Assembly: GCA_015680685.1 (NCBI GenBank)
Contig: MNCI01034978.1
Location: 192,454 to 240,077 of the forward strand
Length of the DNA stretch: 47,624 nucleotides
Source of the DNA: Gnetum montanum
Taxonomy: Eukaryota; Streptophyta; Gnetopsida; Gnetales; Gnetaceae
Reading direction: 5' to 3'
The notes below the pieces were generated by a model. It was not told the DNA's origin and searched no databases. It worked only from the letters and a program-made list of their open reading frames with translations. Shown in pieces: positions 1-11,089 of this stretch; the first letter of the stretch is position 1, and every line of letters begins with the position of its first letter. Position numbers and translations under genes: made by a program.

Positions 1-2044
1 TTTACCATTAAATTCTCACATGGCTCTCCATTGTTGAAGGTACTATTGAAGTTTAAGAAGATAAGCTAAAAATTGAATGAATTATTTTTATTTTAAAAGC
101 CACCTTTTTGGCTAGGAAAATAAGACATGGCTAGATTATGCTCCTTTTGTAGGTAATAATAATAATGATCAAGAATAGTAAGGTAGGTTTTTTTCTTTTT
201 GTGACCAACCTACTATCTACTACTTTAACATTAATTTTGTCAAGTTGGGATCTGGTAAGGCCAACATTAATGGGAACTCTTTAAGTTATATACTCTCAGA
301 AGCCTTCACAAGATCCTAGGACTTGAACACAACATAGTGATCTTAAAAGCTTATGCTATATGTAATTATAGAAAAATGAAAGATTTGAAAGTTAATCTAG
401 ATGTCAAGTATATGTTTGAAATTAGTTTCATATTCAAATGATAAAGCTAAAAATGTAAAACCAAATATGAATAATCAATATTGTAAAAATTTTGAAGTTT
501 TTTTGCTTAATAAATTTAAAGTGAAGAGATAGATGCAATATTGTATCATGCTTCTTGAAGCATAGATGATGCCATTAGAGATTGACACTCATAATCTATT
601 GACATCTTCATGTTAGAGGTTCACAATAGAATAAGATCCCTCTAAGTAGGTTGCAGCTTCAACTTCTTTAGAGGTGGTTTTGGCCATCACAAGTTGCTCA
701 CCAATGATAGTGAACTTGTGGTCTATAATCCAATGAAAGATGATGGCTGACCACAAGTTGTGACCAAGTCATGTTGTTTTATCATGAGCTCACCACTAGT
801 CATGGTCTATTCAAAATACAAAAGAAATGAACTTTGAGCAAATCATGAGCTACTCCAAAGTTGTGTTGAAGTTGTAGTGAACATTCTAGTCTTTGTGGTA
901 CCTTATGTACTTCAAATTTGGTCCCAATTTGATCCTCCAAATAGACCTCAAGTTGTGGAATTGTTAAAATTTTATATCATGAGTGGACCATGAGTTGTGA
1001 ATTTGTTCATGATAAGAGAGATATTTCCTTAGTTGAAGAGATTTCTACAATGCCTTTAACTTTGTCCACATGTTGTTTTGAGGTCATGGTAACTTGAAAA
1101 TATCTATGTTTTTACCATGAGTCATGGTGAAGTCATGATTCTACAGAAAATAGAGAATGATGTCAAAAAAATTTGGAAGCAATTTGAGTAAATATGAGGC
1201 TCAAAACTTAACAATAAAGAATAATAACATGGTTTCCAACCTCAAAAAATGGTGATACAAGCTTGTATTAGAAGATAGACATCAAATAAACATTGAATTC
1301 AACATATGTGTGTAAACTACACCAAATCCACATAACATACAAAAACCTCTTGAATCTTCACTTAATTTAATTCAAATGCTATTAGAAACATGAGACAAAC
1401 AAAAGGAAAGACTCTCACCAACTAGAGAAGCTTGGAACAAGCTTATACAAAGATATTTTTGAGCTTTTACATGAAATTAATATGAAAAGGACTGGAACTC
1501 TTCAACATGAGCATGGAACAATAGAGAAATTAGCTTGAATCTGCAAATGGGGAGTGAATTCCATGAAATAGAACATAAACCCACTTCTAAATTCTTTGAT
1601 TCTTCATTGCTAACATGAGGAAACATGTAACTAACTTTAGAAACTTGATAGAACATGAAATTGAGGCATACATTCATACTATTATCATTTTAAAAAGTGA
1701 TGATAGAAACCCATGATAAAGCTTTATCAAGGAGTTATATGGTTTAATAAATGAAATGTTCAAAGTATATTGTTTGTTCTAATCATAACCAAATTCACAA
1801 TTTGGTAAAATACGTAGTATATTACAAACTTTGAAGAAAATGTAGAAGGAAAAAAAATATTTTTATTTGAATAGTATTAGGGAGGCCTTAATTCAAAGGT
1901 AACTTATTTATCTATTATTATTCCTCATTAATTACAATGCACAATTAGTCGAGCATGAATAGGATCTCATCATTTGAAAGTTAAACAAGTAGATGACAGA
2001 GAATTCCTCATGGAAAATGAATATGCTAACTATGCAATACAAAT
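1..2044. other. Unassigned AT-rich DNA left of element 1
   Basis: No coding region, RNA gene or repeat structure could be supported. Short words such as TCATGAG and AGTTGTG recur between about 640 and 1160, which gives a diffuse repetitive feel but no clean repeat unit. The longest open frames are near 60 codons and look like chance. It is probably old intergenic or decayed repeat sequence and may be the ancestral left flank of the DNA now at 13950 onward. Confidence 0.4.
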
Positions 2045-2907
2045 TGATGAGTGGCGAGGTACTCCTATGCCCAACCATACGAATCACAAAGCGTTCACAC
2101 ACGATCTAGTCGAATTTCATGGACTTCATAGTTTCTGGTGCACTAGCCCTTTAGGAAGTAAATCTTTGCCTTAAGGTCAATCATTGTCTTCCCAATTACA
2201 CTTGTGACATATATTGGTATGGTTAAGTGTAATTGAGGCATTTTATTTTTATCATTTTTTCTTTTATGAGTTGGTTTTCAAGGAAGATAAAAATAATTGG
2301 ATTAACTAATCTTAATTAACTAATATCTAATTGGTTCTAACATAAACATTCAGTCCTACTTTCCACACACAACCTAAACCCATGTATCCACTATTGGGTT
2401 ACCAAGCACTATGCTATTGGGCATACCAAGCACTAACGCTACTAGGATTACCAAGTGAATACATGTTATGCTCAAAGCGGTTGTACTTATGTATTTAATC
2501 TATCTAACTTATCTTGCTCAATCATCTTAATTAGCTTAATTACTAGAAAACATTTAATCAATAATTGAAAAAATTTAATAAATAATAGAAAGCATTAAAT
2601 GCATAAATGAAATATTTAATCTATCAAGAATGTTGCAAGGTTTATTAGAAAGATCGTCTTTATTGCTGCACACACTATCGTGCTTAGGTACAATGATGCT
2701 CAAATAAAAATCCATATACTCAATGACTCCTACTGTGGGCACTCGAGAGAAAAATTCTAACTTTCAAATGAACAAACTACAAGAGCTTTGCTACTACTAA
2801 AATCTAGATGCCATATATGCAACTAAAGGGCATGTATTTATAGGTGAAATATGGACACTACGTCAATGGAGCCTCATCAACGTGGTCAACCGAACTGTGA
2901 CTTATCA
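2045..2907 (-). repeat. Element 1 3' LTR (minus orientation)
   Basis: It runs from TGATGAG at 2045 to ...CTTATCA at 2907, giving the plant-typical TG...CA ends with inverted TGAT/ATCA termini on the minus strand. A TATA box (TATAAATA on the minus strand) lies at 2835-2842. The low-coordinate end carries the GGTACCTCGC-like U5 end shared with elements 2 and 4. A purine tract directly outside at 2908-2925 is the expected 3' polypurine tract. Confidence 0.85.
2835..2842 (-). promoter_or_regulatory. TATA box in element 1 3' LTR
   Basis: TATAAATA on the minus strand sits about 65 bp inside the U3 end of the LTR, followed by the U3/R-like sequence. Upstream on the minus strand are GTTGACC and GTCA motifs resembling W-box-type TTGAC elements. 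The role as an RNA polymerase II promoter is inferred from position. Confidence 0.55.
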
Positions 2908-2925
2908 TATTCCCACAACTAAATG
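2908..2925 (-). other. 3' polypurine tract of element 1
   Basis: On the minus strand this reads CATTTAGTTGTGGGAATA and ends exactly at the TGAT start of the 3' LTR. It is where plus-strand DNA synthesis would be primed during reverse transcription. The upstream AACTCAAGGATGAG word is conserved at the same place in elements 2 and 4. Confidence 0.65.
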
Positions 2926-3119
2926 AAAACTCATCCTTGAGTTCTTTTACAAAATTGAGAAGGTATGAGATTATTAAATGATTTTTTATAAACAAAATAG
3001 ACTGACTTGACAAAAACAAAGTGCCTAAGTGTATGGACCAACACATTACAAGAATGGTGATGTTCATGACACAAAATTGAACACCATGACATGAATTGTC
3101 AAAATTGGATAGCACGTTC

Positions 3120-6100
3120 CTAGATGACGTGAAGTTTGGTGGAGAAGATCAAATCGTCTCAGGTGACGATGGCTCCTGGGGTTTTGAGGGACCTTCACCA
3201 ACTTCATGCACATGCGGCAGTCAAGGCAGTTGTGGTTGTCTTACTGCTATTACAACTTCAGGCATGAGGTGGAAAGCATCTAGCAGTGCTTTTATTTCTC
3301 CTCCTTACTTCTAGGATCATGCACTGTCCATGCAACTTTACCAATGTGGGTCAAAATGAGCACATCCTAGGGACATGGAATTGCTGGAAACAACTCCTTT
3401 GGGCTGATGAACTAGTTAGTGAATTGTTTGCATTCAATGCTGAATGCTCTAACTATATCTTTCAGCTTCTAGTAGTCATTCATCCTTTTGGCTAGGTTCT
3501 TAGCAATTGATCGTTGATTTGTGAATCATGCTCTGAGAACTTTGAGTTCAAAATTTGTAGTCTTAATCTTCTACTTGGTGTCTTTATAGTGCTTGAACTC
3601 TACCTCATATAGAAAATACAAGCTAGCCACTTGTTTTTTTAACTCTAACCATGGTCATCTAGCAATCAACATAGCTAGGTTTGCATAGCAAAGGTTGGCC
3701 AACTCCATGTACTCTATCATTTCTTCTATTTTCAACTCCTTTAGGCAGATCTCCACTTTATTGTAGGCATCAATCCCATCAATGATGGCTTGCCAAACTT
3801 CTTTCCCTTGTTGGAGTTGCTAGAGGTCTTCATTTATTTTTGCCTTCATCATTTGGATGTGCTTCTCATTGACTTCCTTCTGTAGGCCAACTTGGTCTCT
3901 GTAGTGATCTTTAACTTTTTCAAACTTTAAGGCTTCATTCTTCCAGGCAGCAATTTCGATAGCAAACTTCTAGTGTAAGGAACGAACTTCTTCCATTGAT
4001 AGATTCTAATTCTCTATGGCCAATTTCCTCAATTTCATATTCACCCTAGCAAGCTGCTCTTGCCGTGGATGAATAAATTCTTGCATTTGTTCCTTTTGAG
4101 CATCAACATTGCATAGGCGATGATTCTATGTGGTCAGAGTTTCATTCTCCTGGTGCATCTGTGCCAAGTCCTTCTGAACTAAATGTGTCTTTGCTTCTGC
4201 TACGAATTAGTTGAAGATGACCATCACTACTTCATCCTCAACCTTCTTAGGTCATTCTTGAAGTTGTTGAAAAGCTTCATCTCTAGTTATTATTGGGCTA
4301 AGGAGCACAAGATTAGCAAGGTGGGCATGTAATTCAGCAACCTCTGCGGCCAAGCATTGATTTTGTGCTTGAGCCATTTTGAGTTGCCCCTCTAGAATGA
4401 TGCATTTGTCCCTTGCATCCAATAGCTCTAATTGGGTTGTGGTGATGTTATCTGAAAAATTTAAGATATTTAGAATCAATTCACAGGTCCCCACCAATTG
4501 ATCCAGCAATTCTTCATGCTGGGCTACATTCAACTTCTTATTGACCATGCCCGTAGATGGCTACACATCTCAAAGTGTAGATACATCTATGCCATAGGCA
4601 CATTGAGCGCTTTGGCAACATGGTCCATAACTACTTCAGCCATCATTTCTTACCACTGGTGCTACATCACCAAGATAGTTACCCCTTCACCTTCCTCCAA
4701 ATGCATCGAGAAGGTGTTGACATTCCCAAATATTTCTAGGAATAAATGATGCTATGATAGTGACACCGTCACCTCTCAAGTATTAGGATCAAACCTCATA
4801 AGTAACTGCATTTGTTGGGTAGAAAATATTGATCCATCCCTCCCCATCTAGCTAATTTTTTAAGTCACATCGTTAAGGTGACTCATTGTTAGTTGGTACA
4901 CAGATGGATCTGCACTACTCATCCCTGCACACTACTCTTGTTCACTCAAGAGCAATTCTTAGATTTTGTGAAAGTGCTCAATGGCTACATGGGACTCCAA
5001 TGTTATTTCTTGAGTAGGCAATGGTGGTAGCTTCTCCTCTTCTTGAGTTTTTGTTGGCATATTTTCCTTCATGATTTTAGGCGATGAAGCCAAAGGAGCA
5101 TGCTTGATTATGTTGTCGGAATAGTGGACGATGCCTGCCCTTTTCCAAAGTTTTCAAATGAGGCATGGAGAAGGTAGGGTTTTCCTTCCACATTTGTTTT
5201 CCTTGAAGCACTTTTCAATCTCCAAATAGATGAGTTGTGGAAGGCTGATGAGAAATTTCCCACTTATAGTGGCACATGCTCAGGTGGAGAAGGCAGTCAC
5301 CTTACTAGGCCTAGTCGTTGGATTGAGGTAATAGGCTGCAATTTTGAAATAGATGTGCTTCGCTAGTGTGAGTGTGTCGTACTCCTTACGATCAACCCTG
5401 TAGCACTATTGAGTCCACTCCTTTTTAGCCTCAAGATCACCTTTCGTTGATACCTTTGCTAATTGTGTTCCAATGTTAGGCAACCCCAACCCCTATGTGA
5501 TAGCTTTGACTGAATAGTAATCATCACATCTTTACTGTGGATCCTCGATTTCTATTGCTCCAAAAGAGATTTGTCTCTCCCATGTACCATTCCTCACTGG
5601 ATGTGATGATTGGCCACATGGGAGAGGTTTGCAGTTGTGTTTTGATGTCTACTGGAGCTTTCTCTAGGAATGGTCTGAAGTTGATTTCTTGAAGAACTAA
5701 TCATTTAACTTCTCGGGACCTAATGATGTTAAGGCAAACTTGAGTCAAAGTGACTTCAAGCCTTGGCATGAGTCCTGGTGCTTCCCCTCATTATGATTAT
5801 TCTGTTGGCACTTTTTCCATTGGAATCTGTTGAATAGATTCCACTTCAAGCTCCTCATGAAGAGGTCTTGTTGCATGGGTTACCTCTGGTGGTTCTTGGG
5901 CTTATTCTTGTTGGCCCCTTCTAGCTTTGGGCCATTTCTCCCTTGGTTGAGAAGGTTCTCCTTCCTACGAGCACTTCAGTCTTACTACCATCTATAATTA
6001 CAATAAGATCATGGGTTAGCAATCATTGTGTAACATGAAGCAATTGGGATACCTTAATCTCTTTAGGATAGTTACACTTGGCTAAGTTGTGATTATGGCT

Positions 6101-6160
6101 GATTTAGTAAATCATTATTTTATTTATGTGTTATCGTTAATAAATCATCCCAGAGGTTGT
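3120..6160 (-). pseudogene. Extra degenerate coding region in element 1 3' region, function unknown
   Basis: On the minus strand a coding-like stretch of roughly a thousand codons can be followed with several frame changes and stops. The best preserved piece is 4252-4548 (98 codons), rich in Leu, Glu, Gln and Ala with heptad-like spacing. Between about 3300 and 4600 the conceptual product looks like a long coiled coil (many KEL, QLQ and EKV words). Upstream, near 5220-5450, there is a more globular piece with words such as IYFKIAAYYLNP and ISGKFLISLPQL. It lies after the integrase remnant, where Athila elements may carry an env-like frame, but I see no clear signal peptide or fusion segment. 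Elements 2 and 4 lack it. It could be a captured host gene, a nested mobile gene or an accessory retrotransposon frame. I do not recognise the family. Confidence 0.5.
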
Positions 6161-6439
6161 TGAAGTGGTTAACTTTCAAAAAAATTGATGTTTATATATT
6201 AGTAAGGTTATTAACCCTTGGGGGAGTTAGAAATTTTTTAAAAAAACTTTCATTGGAAACCTTAAGTTTTGTAGCCCTTATGATAAAGAGCTTACCTCTA
6301 GTAGCTGTAGGATCAAAAAATGGAGTGATTTGGACAAATGGTTGGGAAGTTATGGGCTCTAGAAGGTTTTGGGCTTTGAAAATTTACAAAAACTCCTCAT
6401 GTGTTATGAGGCAAATGACAAAAATTTCAAAGTTCATGA

Positions 6440-6580
6440 CGGTATATATAGGATTTATGCACTGCATTGATGAGGCCTTGTCAATGGGGCCTTGTCGACA
6501 CGGTCAACTACGTCAACCTCATCGATGTAGTTGTTGACCATTGTTGACTTCTGTTTACTTTCATTGACTGAGTCAAATAT
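6440..6580 (-). promoter_or_regulatory. Promoter-like block upstream of the extra coding region
   Basis: On the minus strand a run of GTCAAC/TTGAC-type words and a TGATGAGG box (6460-6545) precede a CCTATATATACC TATA-like sequence at about 6440-6451. The arrangement mirrors the U3 of the element 1 LTR, where TGATGAGG, GTCAA words and TATAAATA occur in the same order. It would point transcription toward the extra coding region at 3120-6160. It could be a rearranged LTR fragment or an independent promoter. No experimental support is visible. Confidence 0.35.
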
Positions 6581-6799
6581 TAAAAATTACAAAGATTTTT
6601 TGAATGAAACTGGGATCAAATGAAAGTTGAAAAGGCCAAGAATAGTATGAAAATATGAGAAGAGGGTGTTGGAGCTCATAAATTTGGAAAAATGGGGAAA
6701 AATAATTTGGGGGATGAATGAAATAAAAGGTTAAGGAGCACTGAGCGAAATACTCAATGGAATATGAAAAAGATTGGATTGTAGCAATGTCTAAGGTAG

Positions 6800-8100
6800 A
6801 GAACCTTAACTAATTAATCCAAGAGCTATGCAAGTGGGTCTTCCCCATAGCAGGCTCATGCCCTTGTTGCCCTTACATAACCTCAACTAAGGAGTCTGTG
6901 GGCCCTGTAGTTGATTAATGATCATGAAAAGTTAAGGACCAACCAAAAAGAATCTATCCAAGAATTCAAATACATTAGACCAAGACATAGAGCACAACAT
7001 AGAACTCGACAATGAGGTGAGTTATGGTAGCATGAATGGATGATAGAGAAGGTGGGATGGAATTCCAAATTAATCTCATAAGAAGTCCCTTGTGGAATTT
7101 GTGTTGAAAATGACCAAAGAAGATCCATCCTCAATCGAAACTAAAACCAACCACTTTCAATGACTTTGCATCGTCACTCTAAGATCAGTCCACCTACGCA
7201 AGACATGCAAGTGCCTCCACAAAATAACCATTGTTCCATAAAGAGAAGAAAAGAGAGAAGTAGGAAGTAAGAGGAACTTAGTTAGAGGGGATCTTTAGGC
7301 ATGGATGCATGTCTTTCTAGTCTCATAACTAGAGCTTTTAGCCTATTTTATTTGTCTAAGGGGTGTGCTTTGAATTTCCATCATGTTTTTTCTTTGTTTT
7401 TTTTTTTAATTTTTGAATGGGAACTAGACCATGTAAAGACTTTATTTGACTTCCTCTTAGTGGTTGAAATGGAATGGTAAGAAGTCCGTGAAAAACACTC
7501 AAGCACTCAATTAAGTAGAAAAGTACAAAGAGTATTAAGTTCCCTTGAAGTCACATCTTTACAAACCTTTGAATCCTTCCCAATTCTAGAACTACCAAGG
7601 TCACTAATTAATTAAAAGTTTCTTTAATGGAAGGAACCTCAAATTCCCAGAACAACGAAAATCATAGAGATTATTGGATGGGCAAATTCATGGACTCACT
7701 ACTTGTTCTATGAAAAATAAACCATGTCATAGTCATGAGACATCAGAATTTAAAAATAGAAACTAAACATCGACAATCACAACATTAAGCACAAATTGTC
7801 ATTAGTAAACAACAACAGTGGCATTATGTTCTGTGGCAATAAAGCACTTTTTATTAGCAATAATGACGAAAGTCACACTAAAAAAAATAAAGTAAAATAT
7901 ATAAAAAAGTGTAAAAAGAATCAAGAAAGGTTGTAAAATTGGAAAAATTTAAAAAACAAAAAATTGTAAAATAAAATAAAAGAATTTGTAAAATCAAAAA
8001 TGTAGAAAATAAAAAGAAGAGAAACTAAGGAGACATATGGATTGTTAGCATGGATGATCATCTCCCCCACAACTGAGTTGAAATGAGGAGATTTGAAAAA
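6800..8100 (-). other. Conserved non-coding 3' region of element 1
   Basis: There are no credible frames. The segment 7230-7400 matches element 2 (about 42350-42490) and element 4 (about 38180-38320, opposite strand), including a word meaning 'actagaaagacatg' and a downstream pyrimidine-rich stretch. A segment near 7470-7560 also matches 38000-38090 of element 4. Conservation across otherwise decayed copies marks this as a shared structural part of the family between integrase and 3' LTR. Confidence 0.6.
8059..8076 (-). other. Internal polypurine-tract-like sequence, element 1
   Basis: On the minus strand this reads TCAGTTGTGGGGGAGATG, directly after the integrase C-terminal remnant. It resembles this element's own 3' PPT (TTAGTTGTGGGAATA) more than that of element 4. 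Equivalent tracts are at 43084-43101 and 37565-37582. A role as a second plus-strand primer is inference. Confidence 0.45.
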
Positions 8101-8169
8101 TGGAACGTGGTTGTCCATCTGTTGAGGTGGTTGTTGCACTGGCCTATCTTGGTTCAAGAAAAGGTTTTA

Positions 8170-8660
8170 CTTGTTGGATGTTGACCAATTGCTTTTTATG
8201 TGGGCTTTCAGGTTTGTAGATGAACATGGCCCCTGAAGAAAAGGTTTCATCAATTATATATGGTTCCTTCCACAATGTTTGAAATTTCACCTTTTGGGGT
8301 ACATGTGTGGGGTTCTAATATAGAACCTTATCTCTTGGTTGCAGTTTTACTTTCCTTATTTTAAGGCCATGACATTGGAAGAATGCACAGTTGATCTTCA
8401 TCAAGGACACACCAATGAATCAGGCCATCGGTGCACACCTTGTAGAGGTGTTGATTGATTTCCATGAAGTATTTGGCTCGATGAAGAAATTGTTGCTTCT
8501 TTCTAAAGTCAAGATCTTGTGGCATATTTTGGGAAAGAAGATAAGTGAGGATGTCATTGTACCATGTTATTTTTGTAGACGTCTAGTCATTTATTACTCA
8601 TGTAAAGAGAAGGTCATTTGGAAACTGATCAGAGAGCAGGCTCTCCTCCTATTCATTTTC
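8170..8660 (-). pseudogene. Element 1 integrase remnant with deleted catalytic core
   Basis: Integrase inserts the cDNA into the host genome. Compared with element 4, the minus-strand sequence keeps the RNase H-integrase linker (to the DQL codons at 8388-8396) and then jumps directly to the C-terminal region (RDKVLY, NPTHVPQKVKFQTLWK, SGAMFIYKPES). The HHCC zinc-binding region and the whole DDE core, equal to about 36446-37270 of element 4, are absent. This is a clean internal deletion rather than scattered decay, so the element could have moved only with integrase in trans after the event. There are additional stops, for example before NPTHV. Confidence 0.75.
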
Positions 8661-9960
8661 CCATCTTAAGTGAGAGAGGTGGTCAGTGACCACATTCTTG
8701 GTCCCTTTTCGATCTACCATCGTGAGATCAAATTGCTATAAGATCACAAGCAACCGTATGATATGAGGACTCACCACTGGCTTGTTCATGAGGAAGTAAA
8801 TTGCACTATGGTCCATGTGCACAAATACTTTGTAGTCAAGCACATAGTGCCTGAACTTTTCAAGAGCATATACCATAGCCGTTAGTTCTTTTTTTGTGGT
8901 GTTGTAATTTAATTATGCTTCCACAATGCTTCAACTTATATGGTGGATGTAGTATGGATGTTTCTTATCATCCATTTGCATGAGCATTTCTCCCAAGGCA
9001 TACTTAGATACATTTTTCATGATGTGGAATGGTCTAAACCAGTCTGGTGCCTGTAGAATTGGTATTTCTATGAGTTTCTCCTTTAATTGTTGGAATGCAT
9101 GTTCACATTCTTTGGTCCAAATGAAAGGTGCATCCTTTTTTATAAGTTCTACCAATGATTTTGCGATCTTAGAGAAATTCTCAATGAATCATTGGTAGTA
9201 GCTAGAATGTCCAAGGAATGATCTAACATCTTTGAATGTCTTTGGTTGACATGTAATTCCTTGGATGATCCTTATCTTCTTTGGGTCTACCTCAATCCCT
9301 TTTTACAAAATTTGGTACCCTAGTATAATGCCTTCTTGGATCATGAGGTGTCTCTTTTGCCAGTTGAGTCATACATTGGTTTGAACACATCTCATTATTA
9401 CTTGCTCAAGGTGGTTCAAGGCTTGCTCAAATGTAGCTCCATAGATGGAAAAGTCATCCATGAAGACTTCCATACCACTACCGATCTATTGTTGGAAAAT
9501 ACTAAGGACTAGGCATTGGAATGTTGCAAGGGCATTACATAGACCAAATGGCATCTTACAATATGCAAAAGTCCCCCAAGGACTTGTGAATGTTGTCTTG
9601 GCTTGACCTTTTGGCATGATTTGGATTTGGTTATAGCCAGTATAACCATCCAAGAAGCTATAATAGCAATGCCTAGATATGGTGTCCAACACTTGATCCA
9701 CAAATGGCAATGGAAAATGATCTTTAAACATTTCCATATTCAAGAGCCTGAAATCAATACAAACCTACCACTTGCCACCTTTCTTTGGCACAATTACAAG
9801 TGGGCTAACCCACTCACTATCCATAATGGGATAGATGAACCCCCACCTTGAGGAGTTGGTCTACTTCTTCCTTGATGATCTGCTTCAATTTGGGGTTCAA
9901 CCACCTCTGTGGCTACCTTCTTGGCTTCATGGCTGGGTTGGTGTAAATGCGATACTAGCA
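8660..9960 (-). pseudogene. Element 1 reverse transcriptase and RNase H remnant
   Basis: On the minus strand, successive frames give the RT landmarks: SEWVSPLVIVPKKGGKW (about 9760-9835), FKDHFPLPFVDQVLD and FLDGYTGYNQIQI (in 9486-9743), and FMDD, the YMDD-box equivalent, near 9460-9475. RNase H follows with ALGEMLMQMDDKKHPYYIHH (8931-9155) and a degraded TDH box, read as MDH near 8810. In the family the enzyme copies genomic RNA into cDNA and removes the RNA. Stops between segments and frame changes make it non-functional. A TAG immediately after FQQ (9485 side) aligns with glutamine in element 4. Confidence 0.85.
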
Positions 9961-10870
9961 TATCCTTGGATCAATTTCTATTAGCTTAGGATATGACCAA
10001 GAAAAAGCTATTGGCCATTTGTTAACCATCTTTAACAGCTTGCCTTTTTGTTTAGGTGCAAGTTTAGCATTGATTATGACCAGTTTACCATTGTTTAGGA
10101 ATTCATACTGTAGGCCAATTGATAGAGTTTTCAATTCTAGGGGCTCCTGCTTGAAGTTATTAGGGATTTCCAACTCTCCCCAACAGGTATCATCATTTTC
10201 ATTAAAGAGTTGGGGATGAACTTGTTTGAGTTTACCCATGCCTTCAACATAAGCACATGCTAAGACCTCAGTTGGTTCCATGCATAATGTGTTGCTATCT
10301 AAGTTAGTTGTTAGCCATTGGATGCCCTCTTGTTTTGTGGCTACTGTGTATAGACACCTTTGAATATCTATTTCTTGTGCATAGTGATTGCATGCTTTGA
10401 TGTATGTACTTTTGATGGACCAAATCTTTTACATGCAATTGCACCTATTATCGTTGTACATGATGCATGAAATACACTTCTTCTTAATCTTTCCAAATTC
10501 ATTTTCCTTGAAAATTTCCAAGGAGAGGTCCCTTATGCCCACACGTGCATCGACTGTGCTTAACCAAGCTCTTCCCATAATGATGGGAAAGTCACCTTTG
10601 CAATTCTTAATCTTGATCACCAGAAAATCAATAGAATAGGATCACCCACAAATAGTGATGACAATGTCCTCTACTAATCCCAGAGGGACAGTAATTGACT
10701 GGTCTACTAATTCTAAATGGATGTTGCTCTTCTTGATAGGTGGTACATTCTAGGATTTGTACATGTCATGGGAGATGAGATTAACTCTAGAACTAGAGTC
10801 AACAAGAGACTTGCATGGCTCATGTTCAGCAATCTACAGGTAAATGAGTGGACTTCCTAGGTTAAATTGT
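9955..10870 (-). pseudogene. Element 1 protease and protease-RT linker remnant
   Basis: The 108-codon frame at 9955-10281 (minus) encodes the linker ahead of RT, including GELEIPNNFKQEPLELK and WSYPKLIEIDPRI. Farther upstream, 10429-10620 reads GDFPIIMGRAWLSTVDARVG, matching the C-terminal ILGRPWL-type part of a retropepsin. The N-terminal catalytic box near 10780-10830 reads EPCKSLVDSSSRVNLI, so the usual DSG or DTG is DSS. Aspartic protease normally cleaves the gag-pol polyprotein. The changed glycine and intervening stops argue for an inactive enzyme. Confidence 0.7.
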
Positions 10871-11089
10871 TTCATGGGAAGATGGCCAACCTTGACCCAA
10901 TTGGAAATAGCATGAGTTAACATCACAGTGTAGATCCGAGGTAGTGTTTGGTTTGAAGGACACTCAAAGGTATTTGATGCAAAGGATGAAGGTATTAGAG
11001 ATGCAGTGTGATCAACCAAACTAGGTTGTGAGGGTTGGCGAATACTGTTGGGTTAGAAGAAAGGTCTTTTTCTAGATCGATTATCTGAG

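Noticed and set aside
6157-6537. 126-codon plus-strand frame
   Set aside because: It overlaps the promoter-like block and the start of the minus-strand extra region, has no recognisable motif, and is likely chance in AT-rich DNA.
8391-8669. 92-codon plus-strand frame in element 1
   Set aside because: It is antisense to the RNase H-integrase linker. The matching antisense frame in element 4 (36319-36642) is open for the same reason.
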